This document shows positions 9,211 through 17,282 of a stretch of DNA of 64,000 bases, piece by piece. The translations under genes and the position numbers were made by a program. Position 1 is the stretch's first letter. Every line of letters starts with the position of its first letter. The DNA is from Luteolibacter luteus (lineage in GTDB: Bacteria; Verrucomicrobiota; Verrucomicrobiia; Verrucomicrobiales; Akkermansiaceae): assembly GCF_012913485.1 (NCBI RefSeq), contig NZ_CP051774.1, positions 5,518,001 through 5,582,000 on the forward strand, in the 5' to 3' direction. Below the pieces are notes generated by a model, which did not search any database, was not told where the DNA came from, and saw only the letters and a list, made by a program, of their open reading frames with translations.

Positions 9211-9706
9211 GGGCGCGCCGAGATTCAGCCCGGACCAGCCTCAGGTCAAGGGAGGGGGTGGGGCGAGAGGGGACATATTCACCCGGCTCGCTTAAATCTG
9301 CCATACAGCTTTGATCCAAATCGGCTCCGCGTGGCAGTAGAAGCCTGTGGCGAAATGGGCCAAGTTTCCCGCTGCCATGAGATTCAAAGTCGTTCCAAAC
9401 CCCGGCATCCCCAAGGCGGCACGCCTCCGTCCGGCAGCAGGCGCGCCTCGATTCGACCGGTTTCGCCTGTTATTTTCCCTGTTTTAACAGGCGGAACAGG
9501 CTGCTTGGGCAGAGGTCGCGGGAACCGGCCTATCTCAGGATTTGTCCCCGAAAGCGGGTAGGGTGCGGCGCGCTCTTGCTGGACCGCGCCGGATCGCTCA
9601 AGCGTGGCCGGTCGCATGTCGCATTTTTCATGCTTCCAGCAGATTTTGCCTTTCCCCCGGTGAAAGGCCTTAGCCAATCTCAACGCACCATTCCGCCCAA
9701 ACCATC
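9211..9706. other. Divergent intergenic region between ribBA and the sugar cluster
   Basis: This 496-nt gap lies between two genes that point away from each other, so it should hold both promoters. Apart from the dispersed repeat at 9465-9501, I see no coding frame and no riboswitch. The stretch 9510-9600 is GC-rich without clear hairpins. Confidence 0.6.
9465..9501 (+). repeat. Dispersed GCCTGTT element, copy 1
   Basis: The 37-nt element has the order GCCTGTT, an AT-rich core ending in TTTT, AACAGGC, GG, AACAGGC. The 5' arm can pair with either of the two 3' arms, giving two mutually exclusive hairpins. Close copies lie at 25971-26008 (opposite strand) and 61901-61937 (same strand). All three are intergenic. 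Confidence 0.75.
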
Positions 9707-10759
9707 ATGTCACGACCCGTCACACTCTTCACCGGCCAGTGGGCCGATATCCCCGCCGAGGAACTCTTCCCCAAGGTCAAGGCCATGGGCTTCGATGGCG
9801 TGGAACTCGCCTGTTGGGGCGATCATTTCGATGTCCAGGCCGCTCTCAATGACCCGGCCTACATTCCGGCCCGCTGGGAGTTGCTGAAGAAGCACGGCCT
9901 CGCTTGCTACGCGATCTCGAACCACCTCGTCGGCCAGGCGATTTGTGACCCCATCGATGACCGCCACAAGGCGATCCTCTCTCCGGCAATCTGGGGTGAT
10001 GGCGATCCGGAAGGCGTCCGTCAGCGTGCTGCCCAAGAGTTGATCGACACCGCCAAGGCAGCCCGCAAGTTCTTCGATGCCGGCAAGGAATACATGGCCG
10101 GTCATCCTGCCGGTTCCGGCAAGACCGTCGTGAACGGCTTCACCGGCTCCTCGATCTGGGGCGCGCTGTATGCCTTCCCGCCGACCAGCCAGGAATACAT
10201 CCAGAAGGGCTTTGATGACTTCGGGAAGCGCTTCAAGCCGATCCTGGATGCGTTTGATAAGGAAGACGTTTACTTCGCCCTGGAAGTGCACCCGACCGAA
10301 ATCGCCTTCGACATCGTCTCCGCACAGCGGGCGATCGAGGCCGTGGGCGGCCACAAGCGCTTCGGCTTCAACTACGACCCGAGCCACCTCGGCTATCAGG
10401 GCGTGGACTACGTGAAGTTCATCTATCAATTCTCGGACCGTATCCATCATGCCCACATGAAGGACGTGTGGTGGGGCCACGGTGATGGCACCGTGGGCGT
10501 CTTCGGCGGTCACACGGATTTCTGCGATGCCCGCCGCTACTGGGATTTCCGCAGCGTCGGCCGCGGCGACATCAACTTCGAGGAAGTCATCGTCGCGCTC
10601 AATGACACTCGCTACAACGGCCCGCTTTCCATCGAGTGGGAAGACGGCCGCATGGACCGCTTCCACGGCGCGACCGAAAGCTGCGCCTTCGTGAAGAACC
10701 TCGACTTCCCGCGGAACACCGTCGCCTTCGACGCCGCCTTCGACAAATCGAACCAATAA
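9707..10759 (+). CDS. Sugar phosphate isomerase/epimerase, TIM barrel
   Basis: The 350-residue product belongs to the xylose-isomerase-like / AP-endonuclease-2 superfamily. It opens with the typical [20 protein letters not shown]. Candidate metal ligands at the expected places are the Glu in FALEVHPTE, the Asp in [11 protein letters not shown], the His pair in HHAHMKDV and the Glu in LSIEWEDG. No signal peptide is visible, so it is cytoplasmic. It is followed after 11 nt by a Gfo/Idh/MocA oxidoreductase, then by a second oxidoreductase and a ThuA protein. In such clusters TIM-barrel enzymes isomerise keto-sugars made by the oxidoreductases. The exact substrate cannot be told from sequence. 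Confidence 0.85.
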   Translation: MSRPVTLFTGQWADIPAEELFPKVKAMGFDGVELACWGDHFDVQAALNDPAYIPARWELLKKHGLACYAISNHLVGQAICDPIDDRHKAILSPAIWGDGDPEGVRQRAAQELIDTAKAARKFFDAGKEYMAGHPAGSGKTVVNGFTGSSIWGALYAFPPTSQEYIQKGFDDFGKRFKPILDAFDKEDVYFALEVHPTEIAFDIVSAQRAIEAVGGHKRFGFNYDPSHLGYQGVDYVKFIYQFSDRIHHAHMKDVWWGHGDGTVGVFGGHTDFCDARRYWDFRSVGRGDINFEEVIVALNDTRYNGPLSIEWEDGRMDRFHGATESCAFVKNLDFPRNTVAFDAAFDKSNQ

Positions 10760-10770
10760 TTTCCACACTC

Positions 10771-11850
10771 ATGTCCATCAAAGTAGGAGTCATCGGAGCC
10801 GGCGGCATGCTGCGCTACCACGCCGCCGGGTTTCGCCAGGCAGGAGCCGTCGTCAATGCCGTCGCCGACCCGGCTCCGGGCGCTGCCGATCGCGCCGCCG
10901 CCCAGTGGCAGATCCCGTCCGCTTTCGAGAGTGTTGACGCGATGCTTGCCGAGGCTGACATCGATGCCGTCTCGATCATCGTTCCGAACAAGTTCCACAA
11001 GCCGCTGGCCCTTCAGTGTCTGAAGGCTGGCAAGCACGTCTTCAGCGAAAAGCCCCCGGCGCTCAATGCCGCCGAGGTGCAGGAGATGATCGACGCCGCC
11101 AACGCCGCCGGCAAGAAGCTGATGTTCAACTTCAATAATCGCGCCCGGCCCGAGTCGATCGCGATGCAGCAGTACATCGCGGATGGCACGGTCGGTAAGA
11201 TCAACTCCGCTCAGGCCAAGTGGATCCGCCGCACCGGCATCCCGGGCTTCGGCGGTTGGTTCACCACCAAGGCTCTCTCCGGCGGTGGTCCGGTCATCGA
11301 CCTCCTTCACATGATCGATCTGGCCCTTTACTTCATGGGCTATCCGGAGCCGGCACACGTGCTTGCCCAGACCTTTGACGATCACATCACCGACAAGGGC
11401 TTCAAGGGTCCTTGGGGTATCCCGGACCGCGCCGACGGAACCAACGATGTCGAGGCGGCTGCCCACGGCTTCGTCACCTTCAAGACCGGCCAGGTTCTTT
11501 CCCTCCAGGTCTCCTGGGCGGAAATGATCAAGCGCGAGGAAGTCTCCGTGGTCTTCCAAGGTGCCAAGGCTGGCGGCAAGGTGGAGCGTCTCTTCGGCCG
11601 CGATGGCATCGATGAGACCGCCATCGATACCTGCGAACTCTACGTCCAGGAGAACGGTCGCTCGGTCAACCGTAGCATCGTCACCGAAGCGTGCGAAGAC
11701 ATGGGCCGCAGCGCTTCCGCCGCGAACTTCATCGAAGCGATCGAAGGCAAGGCAGAAGCCTTCAACACCCCGGACCAGGCGCTGAAGCTGATGAAGATCA
11801 TCGACGCCATCTACGAGTCCGCTGCCACCAAGGCACCGGTGGCCGTCTAA
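10771..11850 (+). CDS. Gfo/Idh/MocA family oxidoreductase (1)
   Basis: The 359-residue product starts at the ATG before SIKVGVIGAGGM, a Rossmann dinucleotide-binding motif placed at the N-terminus as expected; a longer open frame upstream overlaps the isomerase gene and is not used. The EKP catalytic motif of the family is seen in HVFSEKPPALN, and the C-terminal alpha/beta domain follows from FNFNNRARPES. It is an NAD(P)-dependent sugar or inositol dehydrogenase, probably cytoplasmic. It lies 11 nt after the TIM-barrel isomerase and is surely co-transcribed with it. The specific sugar is unknown. Confidence 0.88.
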   Translation: MSIKVGVIGAGGMLRYHAAGFRQAGAVVNAVADPAPGAADRAAAQWQIPSAFESVDAMLAEADIDAVSIIVPNKFHKPLALQCLKAGKHVFSEKPPALNAAEVQEMIDAANAAGKKLMFNFNNRARPESIAMQQYIADGTVGKINSAQAKWIRRTGIPGFGGWFTTKALSGGGPVIDLLHMIDLALYFMGYPEPAHVLAQTFDDHITDKGFKGPWGIPDRADGTNDVEAAAHGFVTFKTGQVLSLQVSWAEMIKREEVSVVFQGAKAGGKVERLFGRDGIDETAIDTCELYVQENGRSVNRSIVTEACEDMGRSASAANFIEAIEGKAEAFNTPDQALKLMKIIDAIYESAATKAPVAV

Positions 11851-11857
11851 TCAAATC

Positions 11858-11979
11858 AACGAACCGCGAAGACGCGAAAACGCGGAGGCCGCAGATAATA
11901 GCGCAAAGAGATAGCCCCTTCGGGATTCTCCGCGTTCACCTCCGCGACTTCAGCGACTTCAGCGACTCTGCGGTTCGTT
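11858..11979. repeat. Large imperfect inverted repeat between two oxidoreductase genes
   Basis: Perfect 10-bp outer arms (AACGAACCGC at 11858-11867 and its complement at 11970-11979) flank inner arms AACGCGGAG (11879-11887) and CTCCGCGTT (11928-11936). The right half also contains two direct copies of ACTTCAGCG. The element fills nearly the whole gap between the two oxidoreductase genes. It resembles the long 'accgcgaagacgcg'-type palindromic repeats of environmental bacteria and may attenuate or stabilise the mRNA. Confidence 0.65.
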
Positions 11980-11997
11980 CCTTTCAATCAATCTCCT

Positions 11998-13158
11998 ATG
12001 AACCGCAAACTCCGCATGGGCATGGTCGGTGGTGGCCGTGGTGCCTTCATCGGCGCTGTGCACCGCATGGCTGCCAATCTCGATGGTAAGATCGAACTCG
12101 TCGCCGGCTGCTTCTCCTCCGATCCGGAGAAGAGCAAGCTCTCGGGCGAGGACTTCTTCCTCGATCCTTCCCGCGTTTACACTTCCTACGAGGAGATGGC
12201 TGAGAAGGAAGCCGCGCTCCCGGCGGACAAGCGGATCGACTTCGTTTCGATCGTCGTCCGGAACAACCTCCACGTGCCGGTGGCCAAGGCCTTCCTCAAG
12301 GCGGGCATCAACGTGATCTGCGACAAGCCGATGGCACTTTCCCTCGCCGAGGCAAAGGAGTTCGCGGAGATCGTGAAGAGCTCCGGAAAGGTCTTCGCAC
12401 TCACGCACAACTACACCGGCTATCCGATGGTGAAGGAAGCTCGCGCGATGGTGAAGGCGGGCAAGCTTGGCCGCCTGCTCAAGGTCGTCGCCGAGTATCC
12501 TCAGGGCTATGCTTCCAGCGCTTTCAAGGAAGCCGCTCCGAGCAAGATTGCGAACTGGCGCATGGACCCGAATGTCTCGGGTGTATCGAACTGCATGGGT
12601 GACATCGGCTCGCACGCCGAGAACCTTGCCCGCTACATCACGGGCTTGGAGATCGAGGAACTGGCCGCCGAACTCACCACCTTCATTCCGGGCCGCAGCC
12701 TTGATGATGATGGCAACGTGCTGGTCCGTTACCAGAACGGCGTGAAGGGCATCATCTACGCCTCGCAGGTTTCGACCGGTGACGAGAACAACCTGAACAT
12801 CCGCGTCTACGGCACGGAAGGATCGATCGAGTGGCACCAGGAGCATCCGAACGAGCTGGTCGTGAAGTTCCTCGACAAGCCGCGCGAGATCTGGCGCCGC
12901 GGGAATTCCTACAACGGCCCGGAGGCATCCGCGTTCACGCGCTTGCCCTTCGGCCACCCGGAAGCCTTCATCGAGGCTTTCGCGAACGTCTACCTCGCCG
13001 CCTCTGAAGCGATTCGCGACGAGCTGGCAGGCAAGTTCCCGCGCCCTGAGGGCTATGACTTCCCGAACGTCGATGACGGCGTGGCGGGCATGGCCTTCAT
13101 CGAGGCCACCGTGGCTTCCGCGAAGAACAACGCGGCTTGGACCAAGCCGGGTCACTGA
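11998..13158 (+). CDS. Gfo/Idh/MocA family oxidoreductase (2)
   Basis: The 386-residue product begins MNRKLRMGMVGGGRGAFIG, a Rossmann motif with a GGGRGAFIG loop. The catalytic motif is CDKPMAL, with Lys in the usual place. SNCMGDIGSHAENLARYITG and KGIIYASQVSTGDENNLNIRVYG are typical of the sugar-dehydrogenase branch of the family. It is cytoplasmic by the absence of a signal sequence. It is only distantly similar to the preceding oxidoreductase, so the pair is not a recent duplication. It probably acts in the same oxidation/isomerisation route. A strong hairpin follows the stop. Confidence 0.88.
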   Translation: MNRKLRMGMVGGGRGAFIGAVHRMAANLDGKIELVAGCFSSDPEKSKLSGEDFFLDPSRVYTSYEEMAEKEAALPADKRIDFVSIVVRNNLHVPVAKAFLKAGINVICDKPMALSLAEAKEFAEIVKSSGKVFALTHNYTGYPMVKEARAMVKAGKLGRLLKVVAEYPQGYASSAFKEAAPSKIANWRMDPNVSGVSNCMGDIGSHAENLARYITGLEIEELAAELTTFIPGRSLDDDGNVLVRYQNGVKGIIYASQVSTGDENNLNIRVYGTEGSIEWHQEHPNELVVKFLDKPREIWRRGNSYNGPEASAFTRLPFGHPEAFIEAFANVYLAASEAIRDELAGKFPRPEGYDFPNVDDGVAGMAFIEATVASAKNNAAWTKPGH

Positions 13159-13166
13159 AAAACTTG

Positions 13167-13205
13167 GACCACGGGGCGCCCGGTCATCCGGCGTGTCCCG
13201 TGGTC
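13167..13205 (+). terminator. Rho-independent terminator after oxidoreductase 2
   Basis: Arms GACCACGGG (13167-13175) and CCCGTGGTC (13197-13205) form a 9-bp stem, followed by TTTCT. It sits 8 nt after the stop codon and closes the isomerase/oxidoreductase transcript. Confidence 0.8.
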
Positions 13206-13377
13206 TTTCTCTGCATGGCCACCGCCCTGTCTGGACCCGGGGTGGGGGCATTCCAAAAAACCACATCCACCGGATCCGGGACGGCACGGAAATCGGAGAG
13301 GAATCCCGGCAATCATCCGTAGTTTCCTTTTACCGTAATTTCCTTGTATCCTCTGGTCTTCAAATGACGTCCAAACC

Positions 13378-14301
13378 ATGAAACCCACCTTATTCCTCCC
13401 CCTTGCAAGCGCGGCCGCCGCGTTCTTCCTCGTTGCCGCCAGCAACGATTCCGAGCAACCGCCACCGGGTGCCGCTGACAAGATTGCAGAGGCCCTGCCG
13501 TCCGAGCCCTACGCCAAGCCCGCCAAGGCCCGCAAGGTGCTCATCTTCTCGAAGACCGCCGGCTTCCGTCACGAGTCCATCGCCACCGGCAAGGTCGCCC
13601 TGACCGAACTCGGCAAAAAGACCGGAGCCTTCGAGACCGTTATCAGCGACGATCTTTCCAACTTCGAGCCGAAGACGATCGATCAGTTCGACGCCATCGT
13701 TTTCCTCAGCACTACCATGAATCCTTTCGCACCCTCAGGGGACGAGCTGAAGGCCATGGATGACAAGGCCAAGAAGGATGCTGAGAAGAAGGTCGAGCGC
13801 CTGCAGAAAAGTCTCATGGCCTTCGTGAAGGGCGGCAAGGGCTTCGTCGGAATCCACGCCGCTACCGATACCTTCTACGATTGGTCCGACTACGGTGACA
13901 TGATCGGCGGCTACTTCGACGGCCACCCTTGGGGTGCCGGCACCCAGGTCTCGATCAAGGTGGAACCCGGCCAGGAAAAGCATCCGCTGGTGGCCATGTT
14001 CGACGGCCAGAATGTCGACTTCAAAGAGGAGATCTATCAGCTGAAGGCTCCTTACGACTCGAAGAAGGTCCACATGCTCCTGCGTCTGGATCCCGAGAAG
14101 TCGGACATGAATGTCCAGGGTCTCAAGCGTGAGGACAAGGACTGGGGTGTTGCTTGGGCCCGTTCATGGGGCAAGGGTCGCGTCTTCTACTGCTCCTTGG
14201 GCCACAACCACGACATGTATTGGAACCCGAAGGTCCTCCGCCACTACCTCGCGGGCATCCAGTGGGCGCTCGGAGATTTCAAGGTGAAGGTCGACAAGTG
14301 A
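13378..14301 (+). CDS. Secreted ThuA domain protein
   Basis: The 307-residue product has a signal peptide (LFLPLASAAAAFFLVAASND), so it acts outside the cytoplasm. The body is ThuA: KVLIFSKTAGFRHESI at the start of the domain, DAIVFLSTT, GFVGIHAATDTFYDW, GGYFDGHPWG, HPLVAMFD, and near the end GRVFYCSLGHNHDMYWN. ThuA is a class-I glutamine-amidotransferase-like fold linked to trehalose use in Rhizobium and is common beside Gfo/Idh/MocA genes in Verrucomicrobia and Planctomycetes, where it is thought to process keto-glycosides. It has its own terminators before and after, so it is probably a separate transcript. Confidence 0.85.
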   Translation: MKPTLFLPLASAAAAFFLVAASNDSEQPPPGAADKIAEALPSEPYAKPAKARKVLIFSKTAGFRHESIATGKVALTELGKKTGAFETVISDDLSNFEPKTIDQFDAIVFLSTTMNPFAPSGDELKAMDDKAKKDAEKKVERLQKSLMAFVKGGKGFVGIHAATDTFYDWSDYGDMIGGYFDGHPWGAGTQVSIKVEPGQEKHPLVAMFDGQNVDFKEEIYQLKAPYDSKKVHMLLRLDPEKSDMNVQGLKREDKDWGVAWARSWGKGRVFYCSLGHNHDMYWNPKVLRHYLAGIQWALGDFKVKVDK

Positions 14302-14306
14302 TTTCG

Positions 14307-14340
14307 AAAACGGCCGGGGCAGCGATGTCCTGGCCGTTTT
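14307..14340. terminator. Bidirectional terminator
   Basis: Arms AAAACGGCC (14307-14315) and GGCCGTTTT (14332-14340) form a stem that is followed by T-rich sequence. It lies between the convergent ThuA and PEP-CTERM genes and can serve both. Confidence 0.85.
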
Positions 14341-14353
14341 TCTTTCTGCACCC

Positions 14354-14989
14354 TCAGTTCCGGCGGCGTCGCATCACGGAGCCGGCCAAGGCCATGACCC
14401 CAAGCATCGCCGCGCCCGGCTCCGGCACCGCCATGAAGGCTACCTCGCCAAGGCCGGTGTAATCATTGGACCCCTGCACGCCTTCGATATCGAAGCGGAC
14501 GAGGGATACACCTTCGACCACGCTGAAGTTGAAAACTTGGCCGGACGCTGTGTCCGGTTGGGCAGCGAGGTCATTCAGGGTGAAGAGAACTGTCGTTCCG
14601 TCCGCGGCGTAGAAGGTGAGGTCGAAGAGCGTGACGTCGTAGCCAGAGTTGGTCGAGATCCCGCCATTCGATTGGTGGTTCCACATGACGAAGCTCGTTA
14701 GGTCCTGCGCCGTGTTGAAGGCGAAGGTAATGAACTGATCCAGCGGCTGGGTGTCCGCCGCGCTTGTCCAATGATTGCCGCCCCCCGTATTGGAGTAGGC
14801 CGCGTGGATACTCGATGCGGAGTAATCACCGGGGAGCCCCGAACCATTGATCGTGTTCTGCGGCTTGTACTCGGGAGAAAAGAAGGAACTGACCTCATGG
14901 ATCGAGTCCGGCACGATCATCACAGCCGCGTGGGCGCTAGGGAACGTGGCGAGGGCAAGGCACGAGCTGAACAGGAATGGCTTCATCAT
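14354..14989 (-). CDS. PEP-CTERM protein with discoidin-like domain
   Basis: The start is one of two adjacent ATGs before KPFLFSSCLALATFPSAHA, which is a signal peptide; 211 residues result. The mature part (EYKPQNTINGSGLPGDYSA, QPLDQFITFAFNTAQDLTSF, VRFDIEGVQGSNDYTGLGEV) has the layout of a discoidin/F5-8C-type beta-sandwich. The C-terminus is a PEP-CTERM tail: VPEPGAAML, a hydrophobic segment, MRRRRN. Such proteins are exported by Sec, cut by an exosortase and placed in the outer layers. No exosortase gene is in the window. A C-tract/G-tract inverted repeat lies ~60 nt upstream. Confidence 0.85.
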   Translation of the reverse strand: MMKPFLFSSCLALATFPSAHAAVMIVPDSIHEVSSFFSPEYKPQNTINGSGLPGDYSASSIHAAYSNTGGGNHWTSAADTQPLDQFITFAFNTAQDLTSFVMWNHQSNGGISTNSGYDVTLFDLTFYAADGTTVLFTLNDLAAQPDTASGQVFNFSVVEGVSLVRFDIEGVQGSNDYTGLGEVAFMAVPEPGAAMLGVMALAGSVMRRRRN

Positions 14990-15044
14990 GAAGTGGAGGG
15001 ATGAGTTGCGGATCTTCGCTGAAATGCCGCTTCTAACCGCTCCT

Positions 15045-15055
15045 CCCCATCGGGG
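15045..15055 (-). promoter_or_regulatory. CCCC-n-GGGG inverted repeat upstream of a PEP-CTERM gene
   Basis: CCCC-ATC-GGGG lies about 55 nt before the PEP-CTERM start. The same layout precedes three other exoprotein genes in the window (25892-25910, 30472-30489, 36360-36372). It is a candidate shared operator or leader hairpin. Confidence 0.4.
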
Positions 15056-15137
15056 CACCCGAAAAGAGATCCTTTGCTACCAAGGGACCATTTTACCAAG
15101 ATTTCTTCCCCCTATCCGACATTGGCAATGCAGCCCT

Positions 15138-16490
15138 CTATGGCTTCGCCACCGCCTTCAATCGGACGAAGGATTTCCTCTCCGTTGGGGGTACCACCGA
15201 GACCGTGCCATCTGTCGCAACGCTGGTCCTTTCTGCAGGCACCGTCGTCCAAGCCACCAGGTCATTCGATTCTTCCGCGATCAAATCTCCGAACCTCAGA
15301 CCGACGGCATCCGGCTTCCAACTCAGCGAGGCTCCCGGCGAGAAGCTTCCCGCGAAGGGATTGCTGTAGTTGCCGGGCGAGGTTCCCAGCAGATACTCCA
15401 CCAGATTCGGCAACCCATCACCGTCCGGATCAGCGTCCATCCCCGAGCTTGGCAGGCCGGCAGAAGAAATCCAAGTCAGGTATGGTTGGTCAGGATTCAG
15501 CCCCAACAGGTTCTTCAGGATCTCCCGATCGGAGAATTTAGGAATCGTGGTTCCCATCGCCGTATTCAGCGAGGCGATCACCTCGTTCGCAATGTAGGCT
15601 TGCGCTACCGTGGACGCGTGAAAGCCGTCCTTGCAGAAAACTTGAGTCGGCGAGTTCTCATTACTCCCGGAGAGAGTGAAAACCGTACCGTTGATCTGGA
15701 ATGGAACCTGATCGAAAACGCGGTCGGTCAAGAGGTCCAGGCGCGCGACCACCGGCGGATTCTGCTTCGACGCAGCCCAGGCGATGATCTTTTGGTTGAA
15801 GGCTGCGATTTTCGCACGGGTCGTCACCTTCTTCTCGGGAACGTTGTAAATATTCGAGATCTGCGGTGTCGCCCCCACATCCGGCACCGTGCAGACCACT
15901 ACCTTGGGAGGCTTGACTCCGCGGATTGCGCGCACCCAGGAGTGGATGAAATTGATGCGGGTGATGATGTTGTCGAAGAACGCGGGATCTTCGGTGTTAT
16001 TGAAAATGTCGTTATATTCCTGTTTCAGGTCGTTGGCCCCAAGCATGATCACCACCACAGGGGTATTGAAGATCTCCTCCTCGATCGCGTTCTTCGTGAC
16101 CGAATAAAGGGGCCCTAGCGGATCATCTTCCCAGGCACCGTTGATGAGATTGGTCCAATTGGTTGTCGTGGTTCCGGGAATGCCAAAGTTATACCGGTGG
16201 CCTAAAGTACGGAGATCACCGTAGGGGATACCCGTTCGATAGGCCCCCATGTCCAGGTCGGTAGGGCGAAAAATTCGGAACAGCTCAGGCCAATTCCTCA
16301 CATTGGCGTTGTCCGGATCGGAGTCCGGGGCGGAAAAGGTCAGTTCGAAGGCATATTCCTCCGTCATGCTGTCTCCTATCGCGAGAACCCGTAACGGTGC
16401 CGCGTGAAGATACCCCGTGAGAACCGAGGCAAAGATCGGAATTGCCGCCCAGTTTTTGAGCAGTGAAACAATAGGTCGATTGCGGATCAT
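15138..16490 (-). CDS. Secreted SGNH/GDSL hydrolase with TSP3-like tail
   Basis: Starting at the ATG before IRNRPIVSLLKNW, the product has 450 residues and a signal peptide ending near YLHAAP. The SGNH blocks are complete: LAIGDSMTEE (Ser), an oxyanion-hole Gly in YNFGIPGTTT, VIMLGANDL (Asn), and KDGFHAST, which supplies the Asp-x-x-His pair. It is thus a likely esterase acting on acylated sugars outside the cell. After the catalytic domain comes one thrombospondin-3-like calcium motif (DADPDGDGLPNLVEYLLGTS) and a C-terminal beta-sandwich also seen at the end of the two giant LamG proteins. It is probably monocistronic. Confidence 0.85.
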   Translation of the reverse strand: MIRNRPIVSLLKNWAAIPIFASVLTGYLHAAPLRVLAIGDSMTEEYAFELTFSAPDSDPDNANVRNWPELFRIFRPTDLDMGAYRTGIPYGDLRTLGHRYNFGIPGTTTTNWTNLINGAWEDDPLGPLYSVTKNAIEEEIFNTPVVVIMLGANDLKQEYNDIFNNTEDPAFFDNIITRINFIHSWVRAIRGVKPPKVVVCTVPDVGATPQISNIYNVPEKKVTTRAKIAAFNQKIIAWAASKQNPPVVARLDLLTDRVFDQVPFQINGTVFTLSGSNENSPTQVFCKDGFHASTVAQAYIANEVIASLNTAMGTTIPKFSDREILKNLLGLNPDQPYLTWISSAGLPSSGMDADPDGDGLPNLVEYLLGTSPGNYSNPFAGSFSPGASLSWKPDAVGLRFGDLIAEESNDLVAWTTVPAERTSVATDGTVSVVPPTERKSFVRLKAVAKP

Positions 16491-16664
16491 CGGCTGCCGA
16501 AGCGGTTCCGCTTCCCGATAAATTACCTCGCATTGAAGTCGTGCCAAGCACAGCCACTGTTTGAAATGCTGCGCAAAATAATGGTTGGAGTCCGTTAGCT
16601 TCGGATGAGCCCCACTAGGCGAGAGAAGAGAAGATCTCTTGGAATTTTCCTTGAATTACGGAAG

Positions 16665-16682
16665 TTTCAGTAAATACTGAAA
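16665..16682. promoter_or_regulatory. Palindromic operator overlapping the GbsR-type regulator's leader
   Basis: TTTCAGTA-AA-TACTGAAA is a perfect palindrome with 8-bp arms. It ends 5 nt before the regulator's ATG and covers the place of its ribosome-binding site. A second short palindrome (AAGAGA-AGA-TCTCTT) lies at 16626-16640. The position is typical of autoregulation. Confidence 0.65.
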
Positions 16683-16687
16683 AATAA

Positions 16688-17209
16688 ATGAGCAAGGAAC
16701 GTGAGCTACTCAAAACGGTGCGCGAGGAATTCGTCGCCCAATGGGGTGCGATGGGCTCGCAATGGGGAATCAATCGAACCATGGCCCAAATCCATGCGTT
16801 GCTAATGATTTCGCCCGAACCCCTCAGCACGGATGAGGTGATGGAGGAGCTGCAGGTGAGCCGGGGGAATGCCCATACCAACTTGAAGGATCTTGTCGCT
16901 TGGGGCCTCGTGCGGATTGTGGTGAAGAAGGGCGAACGGCGCGAATTTTTCGAGGCGGAGAAGGATGTGTGGCAGATCTTCACCACCGTCACACGGGAGA
17001 GGAAGAAGCGCGAGATTGAGCCCGCACTGGCCGTGCTTAATCACTGTGCCGAGAGTACTCGTGACCTCACTTCGCCGGAAGCGAAAGCTTTTCATGATCA
17101 AGTCCGCCAGTTGGAAGAGTTCGTTGGCTTTGCCTCGAAGGTGGCGGACCGGATCGGATCGATGAAGCACGGCTTTGCCGTTCAACTTGCCGCCAAGCTG
17201 CTCGGTTAG
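16688..17209 (+). CDS. GbsR/MarR-type transcriptional regulator
   Basis: The 173-residue product matches the GbsR branch of MarR-like winged-helix regulators: FVAQWGAMGSQWGINRTMAQIHALL at the N-terminus (the GxxGxxRxxG-like helix of this family), then PLSTDEVMEELQVSRGNAHTNLKDLVAWGLV as the recognition helix region, and a KGERREFFEAEKDVW wing. GbsR proteins respond to small effectors such as choline, but relatives control other functions. A perfect palindrome lies immediately upstream. The next gene, a nucleoside-diphosphate-sugar epimerase-like protein, starts 73 nt after the stop, which makes it the likely target and partner. Confidence 0.85.
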   Translation: MSKERELLKTVREEFVAQWGAMGSQWGINRTMAQIHALLMISPEPLSTDEVMEELQVSRGNAHTNLKDLVAWGLVRIVVKKGERREFFEAEKDVWQIFTTVTRERKKREIEPALAVLNHCAESTRDLTSPEAKAFHDQVRQLEEFVGFASKVADRIGSMKHGFAVQLAAKLLG

Positions 17210-17282
17210 TTCGGTAGGTGGCTTTTCAAATTTTTCTGAAAAAAGAGGAAAAAGAGGATTTCAAAAAGGAAGGGAGTTTGAA

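Noticed and set aside
9211-9400. FMN riboswitch upstream of ribBA
   Set aside because: I looked for the conserved AGGG, GGCGGT and AGTC-type RFN blocks on the minus strand and did not find them in order.
9710-10768. A 352-codon open frame antisense to the TIM-barrel isomerase
   Set aside because: The plus-strand product is a full-length family member with its metal-binding residues; the antisense frame is open because of GC-rich codon use.
11959-13287. A 442-codon open frame antisense to the second oxidoreductase
   Set aside because: The sense gene has the Rossmann and DKP motifs; the antisense product has no family resemblance.
14847-16118. A 423-codon open frame antisense to the SGNH hydrolase and PEP-CTERM genes
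   Set aside because: It covers the starts of two genes with signal peptides and complete active sites and reads as low-quality Arg/His-rich text.
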